Position numbers and translations under genes: made by a program
Assembly (NCBI RefSeq): GCF_000786695.1
Contig: NZ_CP009962.1
Coordinates: 1,736,001-1,800,000 of the forward strand
DNA: 64,000 nt
Direction: 5' to 3'
DNA from: Collimonas arenae
GTDB lineage: Bacteria; Pseudomonadota; Gammaproteobacteria; Burkholderiales; Burkholderiaceae_D
In this document: in pieces, positions 35,606 to 45,172 of the stretch
Position numbering within the stretch: the first letter of the stretch is position 1
How the letters are laid out: each line of letters starts with the position of its first letter
Notes under the pieces: model-generated
The model's input: only the letters and a program-made list of their open reading frames with translations
What the model was told of the DNA's origin: nothing
Databases searched by the model: none

Positions 35606-36925
35606 TTATAGGTTCTTGATCAATACCAGCGATTTTCGTTGCCAGTTATACATGTGCTGGCGATCTTTCGGCAAATCGTCCACGGTAGCGTGGACGAAGC
35701 CGCGCCGCAGGAACCAGTGCGAAGTACGGGTGGTCAGCACGAACAGTTTGCTGAAGCCGGCGGCGCGTGCGCGGCTTTCCATATGTTTGAGGATACGTTC
35801 GCCGTCGCCTTGCGCCTGGACTTCCGGATTGACGGTGAGGCAAGCCATTTCCGCCATTTTTTCCGAAGGGAAAGGATACAGCGCGGCGCAGCCGAAGATC
35901 ACGCCGTCATGCTCGATCACCGAGAAGTAATGGATCTCGCGCTCGATCAGTTCGCGGCCGCGCTTGACCAGCGTGCCGTCCGCTTCCAGCGGCTCGATCA
36001 GTTTGAGGATGCCGCCGACGTCTTCAATCGTGGCTTCGCGCAGGCTTTCCAGGTTTTCATAGGAAATCATGGTGCCCACGCCATCGTGGGTGAACAGTTC
36101 CAGCAAGACCGAGCCGTCGGTGGCGAACGGCACCACGTGGGCCCGTGGCACGCCGGCGTTACAGGCCTTGATGGCGTGTTGCAGATAGAAGGCAGAGTCG
36201 GCCGGCAGGCAGCCGCTATCCAGCACGGCTTGCGCCTGGTGCGAAGACAGTTCGCGGATTTCAGTCTCGCCGGCATCCTTCATCAACGGCGTTTCGCTGA
36301 TGAAGATCAGTTTTTCGGCGCGCAGCGAGATCGCCGCCGAGACTGCGACGTCTTCCATGGTCAGGTTGAATGCTTCCCCGGTGGGCGAGAAACCCAGCGG
36401 CGATAGCAGCACCAGGCCGCCGGCATTCAGGATCGGATGGATGGTGTCGTAGTCGATCTTGCGCACTAAGCCGGTCAGTTGCAGGTCGGCGCCGTCGATC
36501 ACGCCGAGAGGGCGGGCGGTGACGAAGTTGCCGGAAATGATACGAATCGCCGCATGCGCCATCGGCGTGTTGGGCAAGCCCTGGCTGAAAGCGGCTTCGA
36601 TATCGAGCCGCAGTTCGCCGGCGGCTTCCTTGGCGCACTCCAGCGCGGTGATATCGGTAATCCGCAAACCATTGTGGAAGCGCGCTTCTACATTACGCAG
36701 CGTCAGCTGTTCTTCCACCTGCGGTCGCGAGCCGTGCACAATGACCACTTTGATGCCAAGCGCATGCAATAGCGACAGATCCTGGGCCAGCACCGGCAAC
36801 GCGCCGGCTGTCACCAGTTCGCCCGGAAAGGCGACCACAAAGGTCTTGCCGCGAAAGGCATGGATATACGGCGCGACAGAGCGCAGCCATTCTACGAATT
36901 CATTGGGGTTTTCCATGCCGGACAT
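35606..36925 (-). CDS. argA: Amino-acid N-acetyltransferase (N-acetylglutamate synthase)
   Basis: 439 residues with an N-terminal amino-acid-kinase-like domain (about 1-285) and a C-terminal GNAT acetyltransferase domain (about 290-439). Recognisable parts are FRGKTFVVAFPGELV, VIVHGSRPQVEEQL, GGLVLLSPLGFSPTGE and, in the GNAT part, AALYPFPSEKMAEMACLTVNPE and FVLTTRTSHWFLRRGF. It catalyses the first step of arginine synthesis and is normally inhibited by arginine. No arginine cluster surrounds it, which is usual for argA. Confidence 0.95.
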   Translation of the reverse strand: MSGMENPNEFVEWLRSVAPYIHAFRGKTFVVAFPGELVTAGALPVLAQDLSLLHALGIKVVIVHGSRPQVEEQLTLRNVEARFHNGLRITDITALECAKEAAGELRLDIEAAFSQGLPNTPMAHAAIRIISGNFVTARPLGVIDGADLQLTGLVRKIDYDTIHPILNAGGLVLLSPLGFSPTGEAFNLTMEDVAVSAAISLRAEKLIFISETPLMKDAGETEIRELSSHQAQAVLDSGCLPADSAFYLQHAIKACNAGVPRAHVVPFATDGSVLLELFTHDGVGTMISYENLESLREATIEDVGGILKLIEPLEADGTLVKRGRELIEREIHYFSVIEHDGVIFGCAALYPFPSEKMAEMACLTVNPEVQAQGDGERILKHMESRARAAGFSKLFVLTTRTSHWFLRRGFVHATVDDLPKDRQHMYNWQRKSLVLIKNL

Positions 36926-37253
36926 TATCCTAGATTCGGGAGTTGGACAGGTGCAATCGCGTCTGTAGCGCTCTTACCTAAGCGGTAAATATTATCGAAT
37001 GAAAGAAAATCAGTGCTCATGCGGCTTTCCAAAACTAAGTGAGCGGTCAACTGCCGAATTTAGGATTATATACAGGACGCCGTATTGGCTGCAGGGAATC
37101 AGCGATTTGCGGGTGGTTTTATCGCAGGCGTAGCTATGGGGCGACAAGCTAACGGATATTACAGCTGGTTGGGGGCTTTCGGGTAGCCACGAAATTACAG
37201 CTTTACCTTAACGTGCAGGCCCGTGTAGCGCCCCGCAATGCGATAATTCGCCC
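36926..37253. other. Intergenic region between divergent argA and an unknown gene
   Basis: The 328 bases contain no open frame of note and no clear hairpin. They must hold the argA promoter on the minus strand and that of the unknown gene on the plus strand. I could not assign either with confidence, and no ARG box was evident by eye. Confidence 0.4.
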
Positions 37254-37757
37254 ATGATAAATACGATTTCAGTGGAATTTGAACCGGCCGACGTGCAACA
37301 GCTTTTGCAACACGCCGAGGCGGCGACCGAACATCTGCCTTGCATGGGTGACCAGTTTGTCGCCAAATATTATGCCGGCGGCAAAGTGATCACCAAGAAC
37401 GACTGGCCGGATGTCAGCCAGCTGGAGCTCTCAAGAATCCCGCCAGCCCTGTTTCTGGTCAACGATTCATTCTTGATGAGCAATGGTATAGCCACCGAGC
37501 AAGCCATCGCCTGCGTTTATAAAAATGGTCATATTCCTTCCGAGCAGCAGAACGAAAGCGACGCCTTTGCGCTCGGTTCGGAAGAGTTGCCCACAGTGAC
37601 AAGGATCTTGACCAAGGATTTTGCAGGGATAGAGACCGCGCAAAAAGTCCGGATCACGTTTTTGCATGATCAGCGCAAAGGACCGGTAGTCACGCTGGAA
37701 TTGGTCGATCCGGCTAACGAGACGCCGGATGTCAGGGTAGTCAGCCGTCATCAGTGA
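37254..37757 (+). CDS. Hypothetical protein, no recognised family
   Basis: 167 residues, no signal peptide, no membrane helix and acidic overall. The middle reads RIPPALFLVNDSFLMSNGI and the end VVTLELVDPANETPDVRV. Codon use looks like the neighbours and the reading frame is clean, so it is probably real. The ATG at 37254 has no strong ribosome site. It stands between divergent argA and convergent copper genes, with nothing to suggest a function. Confidence 0.6.
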   Translation: MINTISVEFEPADVQQLLQHAEAATEHLPCMGDQFVAKYYAGGKVITKNDWPDVSQLELSRIPPALFLVNDSFLMSNGIATEQAIACVYKNGHIPSEQQNESDAFALGSEELPTVTRILTKDFAGIETAQKVRITFLHDQRKGPVVTLELVDPANETPDVRVVSRHQ

Positions 37758-37768
37758 CGGCGTAGGAC

Positions 37769-38119
37769 TTATTCTTCAGCGAGTTCCAGGCTGACGATGG
37801 TCAATGCACCATCCACTTTGTCGACCGCAAACTTGATCTTGTCGCCCGCCTTGAACTGTTCCAGCATGGCCGGATCGCCTGCCTTGAACAGCATGGTCAT
37901 GGCTGGCATGCCGAAATTGGGGATTTCATCGTGCTTGATGGTGATCTTGCCGGTAGCCGGATCGACTTTACGGATTTCACCGGCCACCATCGGCAAGTTG
38001 CCCTGGCCAGCCGGTGTTGTTTGCACATCAGTGGGATCGCTGGCGCTGGCCGCCATGCTGCTCAGGGGCAGGCCAATGAGGAGTGTGGCGAAGATGACGA
38101 TTATCTGCAGGTATTGCAT
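37769..38119 (-). CDS. CusF-like periplasmic copper-binding protein
   Basis: 116 residues from the ATG at 38119-38117, preceded by AAAGGA; a longer frame to 38224 lacks a signal. The signal peptide covers about 1-24. The small OB-fold domain has H63-DEIPNFG-M71-PA-M74-T-M76, aligning with CusF ligands His36, Met47 and Met49; the position of CusF Trp44 is Met71, as in many CusF domains fused to CusB. It probably binds Cu(I) and hands it to an efflux or oxidase partner. It is last in the copper group, 266 bases after the cupredoxin gene. Confidence 0.85.
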   Translation of the reverse strand: MQYLQIIVIFATLLIGLPLSSMAASASDPTDVQTTPAGQGNLPMVAGEIRKVDPATGKITIKHDEIPNFGMPAMTMLFKAGDPAMLEQFKAGDKIKFAVDKVDGALTIVSLELAEE

Positions 38120-38385
38120 GGTGAGAGTCCTTTCAAACTGGCGATTCAGTATCGCTTTACGGGGATTGCATAGGGTTGTTCCCAGATGATTACTTAGATA
38201 TGCGGGCGCTCGGATGCATATCAAGCGCCGCTCTGAAGTATTGATACTCGGGGACTGCGAGCAAAAAGTACCGGCTTTTTACAGCTCGTTACGAAATGCA
38301 AAAATGACACCATTTCGGAATATTTTGCTTGCCATCATCTAATGACAGGCTTTCCGGATGCGTCGTTGTTTGTCGTTTCGGTTCA

Positions 38386-38877
38386 TTACGCACCGGTTTT
38401 GGCAGGCGTCACCACAATCTGTTCTTTCATTCCGGCTTCGTAATGCCCGGGTTCCAGGCAGGCGAAATCGATCTTGCCGGCGCTGTTGAACTTCCAGATC
38501 AGTTCAGCGCTTTTCCCGGGGGCGACGGTTACCTGGTTTTCGTCGGCATGTTCCATTTCCGGCATCTTGCGCATCAAGGCAGCGTGTTCAGCCAGTTCCG
38601 CTGCGCTTCCCATCACCATCTCGTGTTTCAACCCGCCGCTGTTGGTGACCTCGAACCTGATGGTTTCGCCTTCCCTGACGGTGATATTGGCTGGTGTGAA
38701 TCGCATGCTGTCGTTCATGTCGACCTTGACGGTGCGCGTCGCTTCGGCTGTCTTGCCGGGCTCGCCGAATTGAGCCGGGCCTGCCTCGCTGTGGCGATGT
38801 CCGGCATCGGCGTAGGCTGCGTTGCCGACCACCAGCAGGGCAGACAGGAGGGAGGAAATAACGAGGGAAGTTTTCAT
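38386..38877 (-). CDS. Periplasmic cupredoxin (CopI-like)
   Basis: 163 residues, signal peptide about 1-23 (NAAYADA). A plastocyanin-like fold carries a complete type-1 copper set: His85 in LKHEMVMG and Cys140, His145 and Met150 in FACLEPGHYEAGM. A His/Glu-rich N-terminal segment (GHRHSEAG) precedes it. Similar proteins next to multicopper oxidases are implicated in copper tolerance, as electron carriers or copper sinks. It follows the oxidase gene by 36 bases on the same strand. Confidence 0.88.
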   Translation of the reverse strand: MKTSLVISSLLSALLVVGNAAYADAGHRHSEAGPAQFGEPGKTAEATRTVKVDMNDSMRFTPANITVREGETIRFEVTNSGGLKHEMVMGSAAELAEHAALMRKMPEMEHADENQVTVAPGKSAELIWKFNSAGKIDFACLEPGHYEAGMKEQIVVTPAKTGA

Positions 38878-38913
38878 TTGATGCTCCTTGAATATTGAAT
38901 GATTTGAATCTTG

Positions 38914-40323
38914 TTACTGCTGATGCATGCCAGACATGCCTGTCATACCTGGCTTGACTACATTGACGACGGGCTCCTTGCCCGTACCGGCGTTGGCGAC
39001 CGAAGCGGGGGGCTGGCCGGTATCGGGCAGGCTGGCGGCAGGGCCTTGCCATTCATAGGCGACAGTCCCGGCAGGCGCCTTGTACCAGCCGGGATCGCGG
39101 TAATCGTTGCGCGCCAGTCCGGCCCTCACCTTGACCGTGCTGAACATGCCGCCCATCTCGACGGAACCATAAGGCCCTTGGCCGCCCATCATCGGCAGCG
39201 TGTTGTCCGGGATAGGCATTTCCATGTCGCCCATAGAGCCGCCTTTGTCGCCCATTACCATATAGTCCGGAATCAGCTGGTTGATTTTCTTGAGTACCGA
39301 CTTCTGGTCAACGCCGATCATGGTCGGCACGCTGTGGCCCATCGCATTCATGGTGTGATGCGATTTATGGCAATGAAACGCCCAGTCGCCCGGCTCGTTG
39401 GCGTCGAATTCGATGGCGCGCATCTGGCCCACGGCAATATCTGTGGTCACCTCCGGCCAGCGTGCGGCTGGCGGGACCCAGCCGCCATCGGTGCCGGTCA
39501 CTACAAACTCATGGCCGTGAAGATGGATAGGGTGGTTGGTCATGGTCAGGTTGCCGACCCGGATCCGTACCCGGTCATGCTGCCGCACCACCAGCGGATC
39601 GATGCCTGGAAAAGCGCGGCTGTTCCAGGTCCACAGGTTGAAGTCGGTCATCTCGTTGACGCGCGGCGTGGCGGCGCCGGGTTCGATGTCGTAGGCATTC
39701 AGCAGGAACACGAAATCGCGGTCGACCCGCATCAGCGCCGGATCCTTCGGATGGGTGATCCAGAAGCCCATCATGCCCATCGCCATCTGCACCATTTCAT
39801 CCGCATGCGGGTGATACATGAAAGTGCCGGCGCGTCTCGCCACAAACTCGTAGACGAAGGTCTTGCCGGGTTTGATGCCTGGCTGGGTCAGGCCCGTCAC
39901 GCCGTCCATGCCGTTCGGCAGGCGCTGGCCGTGCCAGTGGACCGAGGTATGTTCGGGCAATTTGTTGGTAACGAAAATCCGCACCCGGTCGCCTTCCACC
40001 ACCTCAATCGTCGGCCCCGGGCTCTGGCCGTTATAGCCCCACAGATTGGCTTTCATGCCGGGGGCTATCTCGCGCACCACCGGCTCCGCCACCAGATGGA
40101 ATTCCTTGACACCGTTGTTCATGCGCCATGGCAGCGTCCAGCCGTTCAGGGTGACTACCGGCTGATAAGGCCGGCCATTGGCTGGGGCGAGCGGCGGCTG
40201 GGTACCGGCCTGGGTTTGCAATACGGCTTCCGGCAGGCTGGCGGCGGCGATGCGGCTGACCGCGCCTGCGCTGACTGCCAAGGCGGAACCTTGTAAAAAA
40301 GCGCGTCTCGATAAATGACTCAT
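38914..40323 (-). CDS. Tat-exported multicopper oxidase (CopA/CumA-like)
   Basis: 469 residues with a twin-arginine signal (SRRAFLQGSALAVSAG). Copper-ligand motifs are in order: SVHWHGQRLPNGMDG, TFMYHPHADEM, NHPIHLHGHEF and the HCH-type cluster FHCHKSHHTMNAMGH, covering types 1, 2 and 3 sites. The likely job is periplasmic oxidation of Cu(I) to less toxic Cu(II). The tail has a Met/His-rich end (GMTGMSGMHQQ) that may bind extra copper. Its ATG overlaps the TolC gene's stop (ATGA), so the two are translated together. Confidence 0.92.
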   Translation of the reverse strand: MSHLSRRAFLQGSALAVSAGAVSRIAAASLPEAVLQTQAGTQPPLAPANGRPYQPVVTLNGWTLPWRMNNGVKEFHLVAEPVVREIAPGMKANLWGYNGQSPGPTIEVVEGDRVRIFVTNKLPEHTSVHWHGQRLPNGMDGVTGLTQPGIKPGKTFVYEFVARRAGTFMYHPHADEMVQMAMGMMGFWITHPKDPALMRVDRDFVFLLNAYDIEPGAATPRVNEMTDFNLWTWNSRAFPGIDPLVVRQHDRVRIRVGNLTMTNHPIHLHGHEFVVTGTDGGWVPPAARWPEVTTDIAVGQMRAIEFDANEPGDWAFHCHKSHHTMNAMGHSVPTMIGVDQKSVLKKINQLIPDYMVMGDKGGSMGDMEMPIPDNTLPMMGGQGPYGSVEMGGMFSTVKVRAGLARNDYRDPGWYKAPAGTVAYEWQGPAASLPDTGQPPASVANAGTGKEPVVNVVKPGMTGMSGMHQQ

Positions 40324-41717
40324 GGCTGTTTTCCTTGCACGGATGGTTTGGCGGCGACTGATGGCGGGCTCACGGGGCCGCCCAACGCCAGTTGCATGGC
40401 GCTCTCCGCCATCCAGAAATCGCGGCTGGCGTCGATGGCGGCGTTGACCGCATTGGCTTGTTCGCGGGAGTCGGCCAGCAGTTCGAACACGCTCGACAGC
40501 ATGCCGTTGTAGCGCAGCAGATATTCATCCGAGACGCGTTTGCGCAGCGGCAGCACCTGATCGCGATAATGGCGCGCCAGGTCGTAAGCGGTCTGATAGT
40601 TGGCGTAAGAGACGCGCACTTGCGATTGCGCATCCAGGGCGGTTTCGGCAAGCCGGTGCGCAGCTTGCATATAGATCGATTCCGACCTGGCTACACGGGC
40701 GCCGCCCCAGTCGAACAAAGGGATTTCAAGGCTGACCTGATAGCCGGTTTCGCGCGACGCACCAGGTTCGGAATTGTGCAGATAGGCCAGTTCCAGCACG
40801 TTGATAAAGCGTGTGGCGCGATTCAATCCCAGCGTTTTTTGCAGACCGTCCACTTCCAGCTTCGACGCCGCAATATCCAGGCGCTGGGTCATTGCCAGTT
40901 GTTCGCTATCCTGCAATGACGGACGCTGCCTGGGGAGCTCGGGCAACTGCTGCGGCAGCTTGAATCCGGCTTGTTCTGCGCTGAGGCCCAGCAAGCGGAT
41001 AAGCTGTTCCCTGGCTGCCACCGCCAATTGCCGCGAGCGCGCCAGTTGTACCACAGCATCGGCATGAAACGCCTGTTCTCGCGCCAGTTCCAACTGGTTG
41101 AAATTTCCAGCCTGCGCCATCTTCGCCGCCAATTCACTGCCTGCCGCAGCGGCGCTTTCGACTTGCTCCTGATAGCGCACGCTTTGGTTCGCCGCCACGC
41201 TCTGGTAGTAGGCGTCGCGGCAAGCGGCAGCGACTTGCAGGATACGGTTGGCGGTCGTCAGCTTGCGAACCTGGAACTGCTGCGCTTCGATGCGGGAAGT
41301 CACAGGCAAGGTCAGCAAGCCCATTACCGCCATGGAAAAGCTGCGATCTATCTTGATGTCGTCGCCGTTGCGGGTGCGACCGAAACTGAAGCCGGGATTC
41401 GGCAAACGGCCGGCTTGCACCCAGCTTGCTTCGGCGATCCCCAGTTCTTCGTAATCGGCCTGCAGGCCGCGATTGTTGAGCAAGGCGATCTGTACCGCAT
41501 CGTCAACCGACAGGGGTTTTTGCAGCAACTTTCGCACCAATTTCTGGCTGGCCGTGCGTTCCGTTTCAGAGTTGGCTCTTTGCGGCGTCAGCCCCAGGCC
41601 AGGTTTTGCGAGCGCCGCGACGTCGCTAAAGCCCTGGTCTTGGCTCAGGCTGGCGCAACCGGCGAGGGCGGCCAGCAGCGCTGCAGGCAACAGGCGCCCG
41701 CGTAAAAAAATGAACAT
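40320..41717 (-). CDS. TolC/CusC-family outer-membrane efflux lipoprotein
   Basis: 465 residues. The N-terminus has a lipobox (LAALAGC, Cys22). Two outer-membrane-efflux repeats make long helical stretches with YADYEELGIAEASWVQAGRLPNPGFSFG-like sequence and RVSYANYQTAYDLARHYRDQ. CusC-like proteins form the outer-membrane duct of RND copper pumps, but no CusA or CusB gene is nearby. Here it is coupled to a multicopper oxidase instead, a pairing reminiscent of pcoA/copA-copB replaced by a TolC protein. A MerR-type site lies 84-111 bases upstream. Confidence 0.88.
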   Translation of the reverse strand: MFIFLRGRLLPAALLAALAGCASLSQDQGFSDVAALAKPGLGLTPQRANSETERTASQKLVRKLLQKPLSVDDAVQIALLNNRGLQADYEELGIAEASWVQAGRLPNPGFSFGRTRNGDDIKIDRSFSMAVMGLLTLPVTSRIEAQQFQVRKLTTANRILQVAAACRDAYYQSVAANQSVRYQEQVESAAAAGSELAAKMAQAGNFNQLELAREQAFHADAVVQLARSRQLAVAAREQLIRLLGLSAEQAGFKLPQQLPELPRQRPSLQDSEQLAMTQRLDIAASKLEVDGLQKTLGLNRATRFINVLELAYLHNSEPGASRETGYQVSLEIPLFDWGGARVARSESIYMQAAHRLAETALDAQSQVRVSYANYQTAYDLARHYRDQVLPLRKRVSDEYLLRYNGMLSSVFELLADSREQANAVNAAIDASRDFWMAESAMQLALGGPVSPPSVAAKPSVQGKQP

Positions 41718-41793
41718 GAAATCCTCGATAACGGATCAATGACAGCGCAATGCGCCAGCGTTGTTTAGAGCGCAGCTAATGCATCGGCGATCG

Positions 41794-41828
41794 GTCAAAA
41801 CTCGCCTCCCTGTAGCGGGGGCAAGGCG
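41794..41828 (-). promoter_or_regulatory. Possible MerR-family (CueR-like) promoter of the TolC-oxidase unit
   Basis: On the minus strand: -35-like TTGCCC (41824-41819), 19 bases containing the dyad half GCTACAGGG, then a weak -10 TTTGAC (41799-41794). The block CGCCTTGCC..AGGGAGGCG (41801-41828) is an imperfect dyad. The 19-base spacing and CTACAGGG half resemble MerR-type metal promoters, but the -10 match is poor. Confidence 0.35.
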
Positions 41829-41842
41829 TTTGAATGATGACG

Positions 41843-42262
41843 TTATGCGAACAGAGAAGGGGGGCGTTCCGGATTTTCCGGCGTGTAGCCGACAAAACCC
41901 GACAGCGGGAAAGGAAGCGGATGGGTGATTGGCAGCGGCCGAGCCGTCGCTACGGGTGAATGCATCGGCGGCGCGCCAACGCAGCACGCTGCGCAAGAAC
42001 TGCAGGAGCTTGAAGACTTGTCATGCGAAGCATGATCGTGGTCGTCATGGGCAGGCTGGTCGGCAGTTTGCGCATCAGCTTGATGATGCGCCATGCCGGC
42101 ATGGCTGACATGGTTCGCGGTAACTGGCGATGCAACCACATTTGATGCAACTACATTTTCCGAGCCGCAAAAAACCATCGCCGCCGCCGCATATCCCTGT
42201 AACGGGAGTACTAGCGCCAGCAGCAAGATCAACAGGTTCTTCAGGCGGGTGATGGAAAACAT
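41843..42262 (-). CDS. His- and Cys-rich exported protein of the copper cluster
   Basis: 139 residues with a signal peptide (about 1-25). The centre is rich in His and Asp (HVSHAGMAHH, HDDHDHASHDK) and is followed by a Cys cluster CSSCAACC, then a Pro-rich tail. This resembles small unannotated (DUF2946-like) proteins found beside copper genes. It begins 21 bases after the cueR stop, on the same strand. A metal-binding or sensing role is inferred from composition and position only. Confidence 0.7.
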   Translation of the reverse strand: MFSITRLKNLLILLLALVLPLQGYAAAAMVFCGSENVVASNVVASPVTANHVSHAGMAHHQADAQTADQPAHDDHDHASHDKSSSSCSSCAACCVGAPPMHSPVATARPLPITHPLPFPLSGFVGYTPENPERPPSLFA

Positions 42263-42283
42263 GGATGCGATTCTAGCATTGAT

Positions 42284-42688
42284 CTACAACTTGGCAAGTC
42301 CGTCGAGAATCGGGCATTCAGGCCGTGCATCGCCATGGCAATGGCAAGCCAGTTGTTCCAGCGTGCCTTTCATCGCCTGCAGTTCCTTGATCTTGTCGTC
42401 CAGTTCGGCGATGTGCGAGAGCGCCAGCTGCTTGACCTTGCTGCTGGGACGCGACTGGTCCAGCCACAGGCCGATCAGCTCGGCGATCTGCTTCATCGAG
42501 AAGCCCAGCAAACGGCCCTGGCGGATAAAGCGCAGCAAATGGATATCGCGCTCGGCATAGGTGCGGTAACCGGAATCGCTGCGGCTGGCGGCTGGAATCA
42601 GGCCGATTTCTTCGTAGTGCCGGATCATCTTGGCCGAGACGCCCGAAGCGCTGGCGGCGTCGCCGATATTCATGGCTTTATTGGACAT
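42284..42688 (-). CDS. cueR: CueR-type copper-responsive MerR regulator
   Basis: 134 residues. The MerR DNA-binding domain begins [25 protein letters not shown] and a dimerisation helix follows. The metal loop has Cys117 and Cys125 (CHGDARPEC), spaced exactly as in E. coli CueR Cys112 and Cys120, and the sequence continues PILDGLA as in Cu(I) sensors. ATG 42688 has AAGGAG 8 bases ahead and overlaps copA by 11 bases. It should activate the two CueR-box promoters at 45173-45203 and 45999-46029, so it is autoregulated through the copA transcript. Confidence 0.93.
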   Translation of the reverse strand: MSNKAMNIGDAASASGVSAKMIRHYEEIGLIPAASRSDSGYRTYAERDIHLLRFIRQGRLLGFSMKQIAELIGLWLDQSRPSSKVKQLALSHIAELDDKIKELQAMKGTLEQLACHCHGDARPECPILDGLAKL

Positions 42689-45140
42689 CTGGATTCTCCT
42701 TGGCAGATAAAAGCGTAGCTGGCCGCCAGCGGCGCAGCAGCAGGGCGTTGCTCACCACGCTGACGCTGCTGAACGCCATGGCGGCGCCGGCCAGCACCGG
42801 ATTCAGATAGCCCAGCGCTGCCAGCGGAATGCCGATCAGGTTATAAATAAAGGCCCAGAACAGGTTCTGGCGGATCTTGCTATAGGTGCGGCGCGAGATG
42901 TCAATGGCGTCTGCCACCAGCCCCGGATCGCCACGCATCAGTGTTATCCCGGCGGCCTGCATGGCGACGTCGGTGCCGGTCGACATGGCGATGCCGACAT
43001 CGGCAGCGGCCAGCGCCGGGGCGTCGTTGATGCCATCGCCAACCATCGCCACTACGGTTGCGCTGGCCTTCAGATCGACCACTGTCTTGGCTTTGTCGGC
43101 AGGCAGGATCTCTGCATGGATCTCGCTGATGCCGAGCTGGCGGCCGACCGCATTGGCGCTGCCCCAGTTATCGCCGCTCAGCATCGCAACCCGGATGTCG
43201 CGTTGCTGTAATTGCCGGATGGCGGCCTTGGCGGTGGGTTTGATGTCGTCGCCGAAGGCCAGTAAACCGGCCACGCTGCGCTTGCCGTCTTGCTCGGTAG
43301 CCAGCCAGGAAATGGTGCGGCCATCGGCCTCCATGTTTTTAGCTTCGTTCGCCAGAGCGCAAGTGTCTACGCCCAGTTCCTGCATCCAGCGGCTACTGCC
43401 CAGATAACATTGCTTGTCGCCGACGCTGGCTTGCACGCCACGTCCTGCGACCGTCTGCACGCCGGACGCGTCAGCTGTTTGCTTGATACCTGCCCGGTCG
43501 GCGGCGGCGACCACGGCGCGCGCCAAAGGATGTTCGCTATTGCGTTGCACGGCAGCGGCCAGCGCCAGCAGATCGTTGGATGCGTTATCGGCAGCATCCT
43601 CGGCTGCATTCGCGGCCACCGGAAGATAGTTGTGCAGCGTTGGCCGGCCGATGGTCAGGGTGCCGGTCTTGTCGAAAGCGACGACGCTGATGCGATGGGC
43701 GATTTCCAGCGCTTCAGCATCCTTGATCAGGATGCCGTAGCGTGCCGCGATGCCGGTGCCGGCCATGATCGCGGTAGGCGTGGCCAGCCCCAAGGCGCAA
43801 GGGCAGGCGATCACCAGCACCGCCACTGCATTGAGTAACGCCTGTTGCCAGTCGCCTGTGCTGAAACCCCAACCGAGCAAGGTCAGCAAGGCAATCAGCA
43901 ATACCACCGGCACGAACACTGCGCTGACCTGGTCGACCAGGCGCTGGATCGGCGCCTTGGCCGCCTGCGCATGCTCCACCATGCGGATGATGCGCGCCAG
44001 CGTGGTCTCGGCGCCGATGGCGGTGGTGGTAACGAGCAACAGGCCGCTGCCATTGATGGCGCCTGCGGTAACCCTGTCGCCATTTTGTTTTTCTACCGGC
44101 AGGCTCTCGCCGGTCAGCAAGGATTCGTCGACCTGGCTTTGGCCCTCCAGCACCACACCGTCCACCGCGATACGTTCGCCGGCGCGGACCACCACCACAT
44201 CGCTTAGCTGCAATGCGGCGATGGCGATCTCATGGTCGACGCCGTCGCGCCGCACCGTCGCCCGTTCCGGGCGCAAGGCATTCAAGGCCCGGATGGCGTC
44301 GGCGGTCTGGCGCTTGGCGCGGGTTTCCAGCCATTTTCCCAGCAGCACCAGCGTGATCACCGCCGCCGATGCTTCGAAATACAGATGCGCCATCGCGCCA
44401 TGGGGAGCGGCTAACAACAGATACAGCGACAAACCATAAGCCGCGCTGGTGCCGAGCGCGACCAGCAAATCCATGTTGCCGCTGCCAGCCTTCAACGCGC
44501 GCCAGCCGGCCCGATAGAAGCGGGCGCCAAGCCAGAACTGCACCGGCGTCGCCAGCATCAGTTGCCACCAGCCGGGCAAGGCGTGGTCGCCGCCAAACGG
44601 CATCAGCAGCATTGGCAGGATCAACGGCAGCGTCAGTACGGCGGCAGCGGCTACCGGCCACCAGCTTGGCAATGTTGTTTTTGCGGCTGTGCCTGTCTTC
44701 GGCTCGCTTGCGGGAATTGACGCGTCATAGCCCGCCGCTTTAACGGCAGCGATCAGGAGTTCGATTGCTACCGTGCCGGCGGTATTCACGGTCGCCTTTT
44801 CGCTGGCCAGATTGACCGCTACGTTTTGCACGCCGGGGACTTTGAACAAGGCCTTCTCAACCCGGCTGACGCAGGAAGCGCAACTCATGCCGGCGATATC
44901 CAGCGTCACTTCCTGCTGCCTGACCAGATAGCCGGCTTTTTCCACTGCCGCCACTAGCGGGCCGATGGCCGTAGCGCTGTCGCCCTTCACGGTGGCCAAT
45001 TCAGTCGCCAGGTTGACGCTGACATCCTGTACGCCGGCGACTTTGCGCAAGGCCTTTTCGACATGGGAAACGCAGGAGGCGCAGCTCATGCCATCTATCG
45101 CTAACTGGAATTCGGTCAATGCCGGGATGCTGCTGCTCAT
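42678..45140 (-). CDS. copA: Cu(I)-exporting P1B-type ATPase
   Basis: 820 residues. Two N-terminal heavy-metal-associated domains each have GMSCASC (17-23 and about 83-89). Eight membrane helices are expected. Landmarks are TGE in [10 protein letters not shown], the ion-site [11 protein letters not shown], phosphorylation site [12 protein letters not shown] in SEHPLARAV and hinge [13 protein letters not shown] and MxxS-type residues of Cu+ pumps appear in [17 protein letters not shown] and [14 protein letters not shown]. It pumps Cu(I) from the cytoplasm. It is transcribed from a CueR-type promoter and cotranscribed with cueR. Confidence 0.95.
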   Translation of the reverse strand: MSSSIPALTEFQLAIDGMSCASCVSHVEKALRKVAGVQDVSVNLATELATVKGDSATAIGPLVAAVEKAGYLVRQQEVTLDIAGMSCASCVSRVEKALFKVPGVQNVAVNLASEKATVNTAGTVAIELLIAAVKAAGYDASIPASEPKTGTAAKTTLPSWWPVAAAAVLTLPLILPMLLMPFGGDHALPGWWQLMLATPVQFWLGARFYRAGWRALKAGSGNMDLLVALGTSAAYGLSLYLLLAAPHGAMAHLYFEASAAVITLVLLGKWLETRAKRQTADAIRALNALRPERATVRRDGVDHEIAIAALQLSDVVVVRAGERIAVDGVVLEGQSQVDESLLTGESLPVEKQNGDRVTAGAINGSGLLLVTTTAIGAETTLARIIRMVEHAQAAKAPIQRLVDQVSAVFVPVVLLIALLTLLGWGFSTGDWQQALLNAVAVLVIACPCALGLATPTAIMAGTGIAARYGILIKDAEALEIAHRISVVAFDKTGTLTIGRPTLHNYLPVAANAAEDAADNASNDLLALAAAVQRNSEHPLARAVVAAADRAGIKQTADASGVQTVAGRGVQASVGDKQCYLGSSRWMQELGVDTCALANEAKNMEADGRTISWLATEQDGKRSVAGLLAFGDDIKPTAKAAIRQLQQRDIRVAMLSGDNWGSANAVGRQLGISEIHAEILPADKAKTVVDLKASATVVAMVGDGINDAPALAAADVGIAMSTGTDVAMQAAGITLMRGDPGLVADAIDISRRTYSKIRQNLFWAFIYNLIGIPLAALGYLNPVLAGAAMAFSSVSVVSNALLLRRWRPATLLSAKENPDVQ

Positions 45141-45172
45141 GATGGGCTCAACTCAGGAGTGGGGACGTCTTA

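Noticed and set aside
38911-40296. 461-residue open frame on the plus strand
   Set aside because: Exact mirror of the multicopper oxidase gene, with His/Arg-rich composition.
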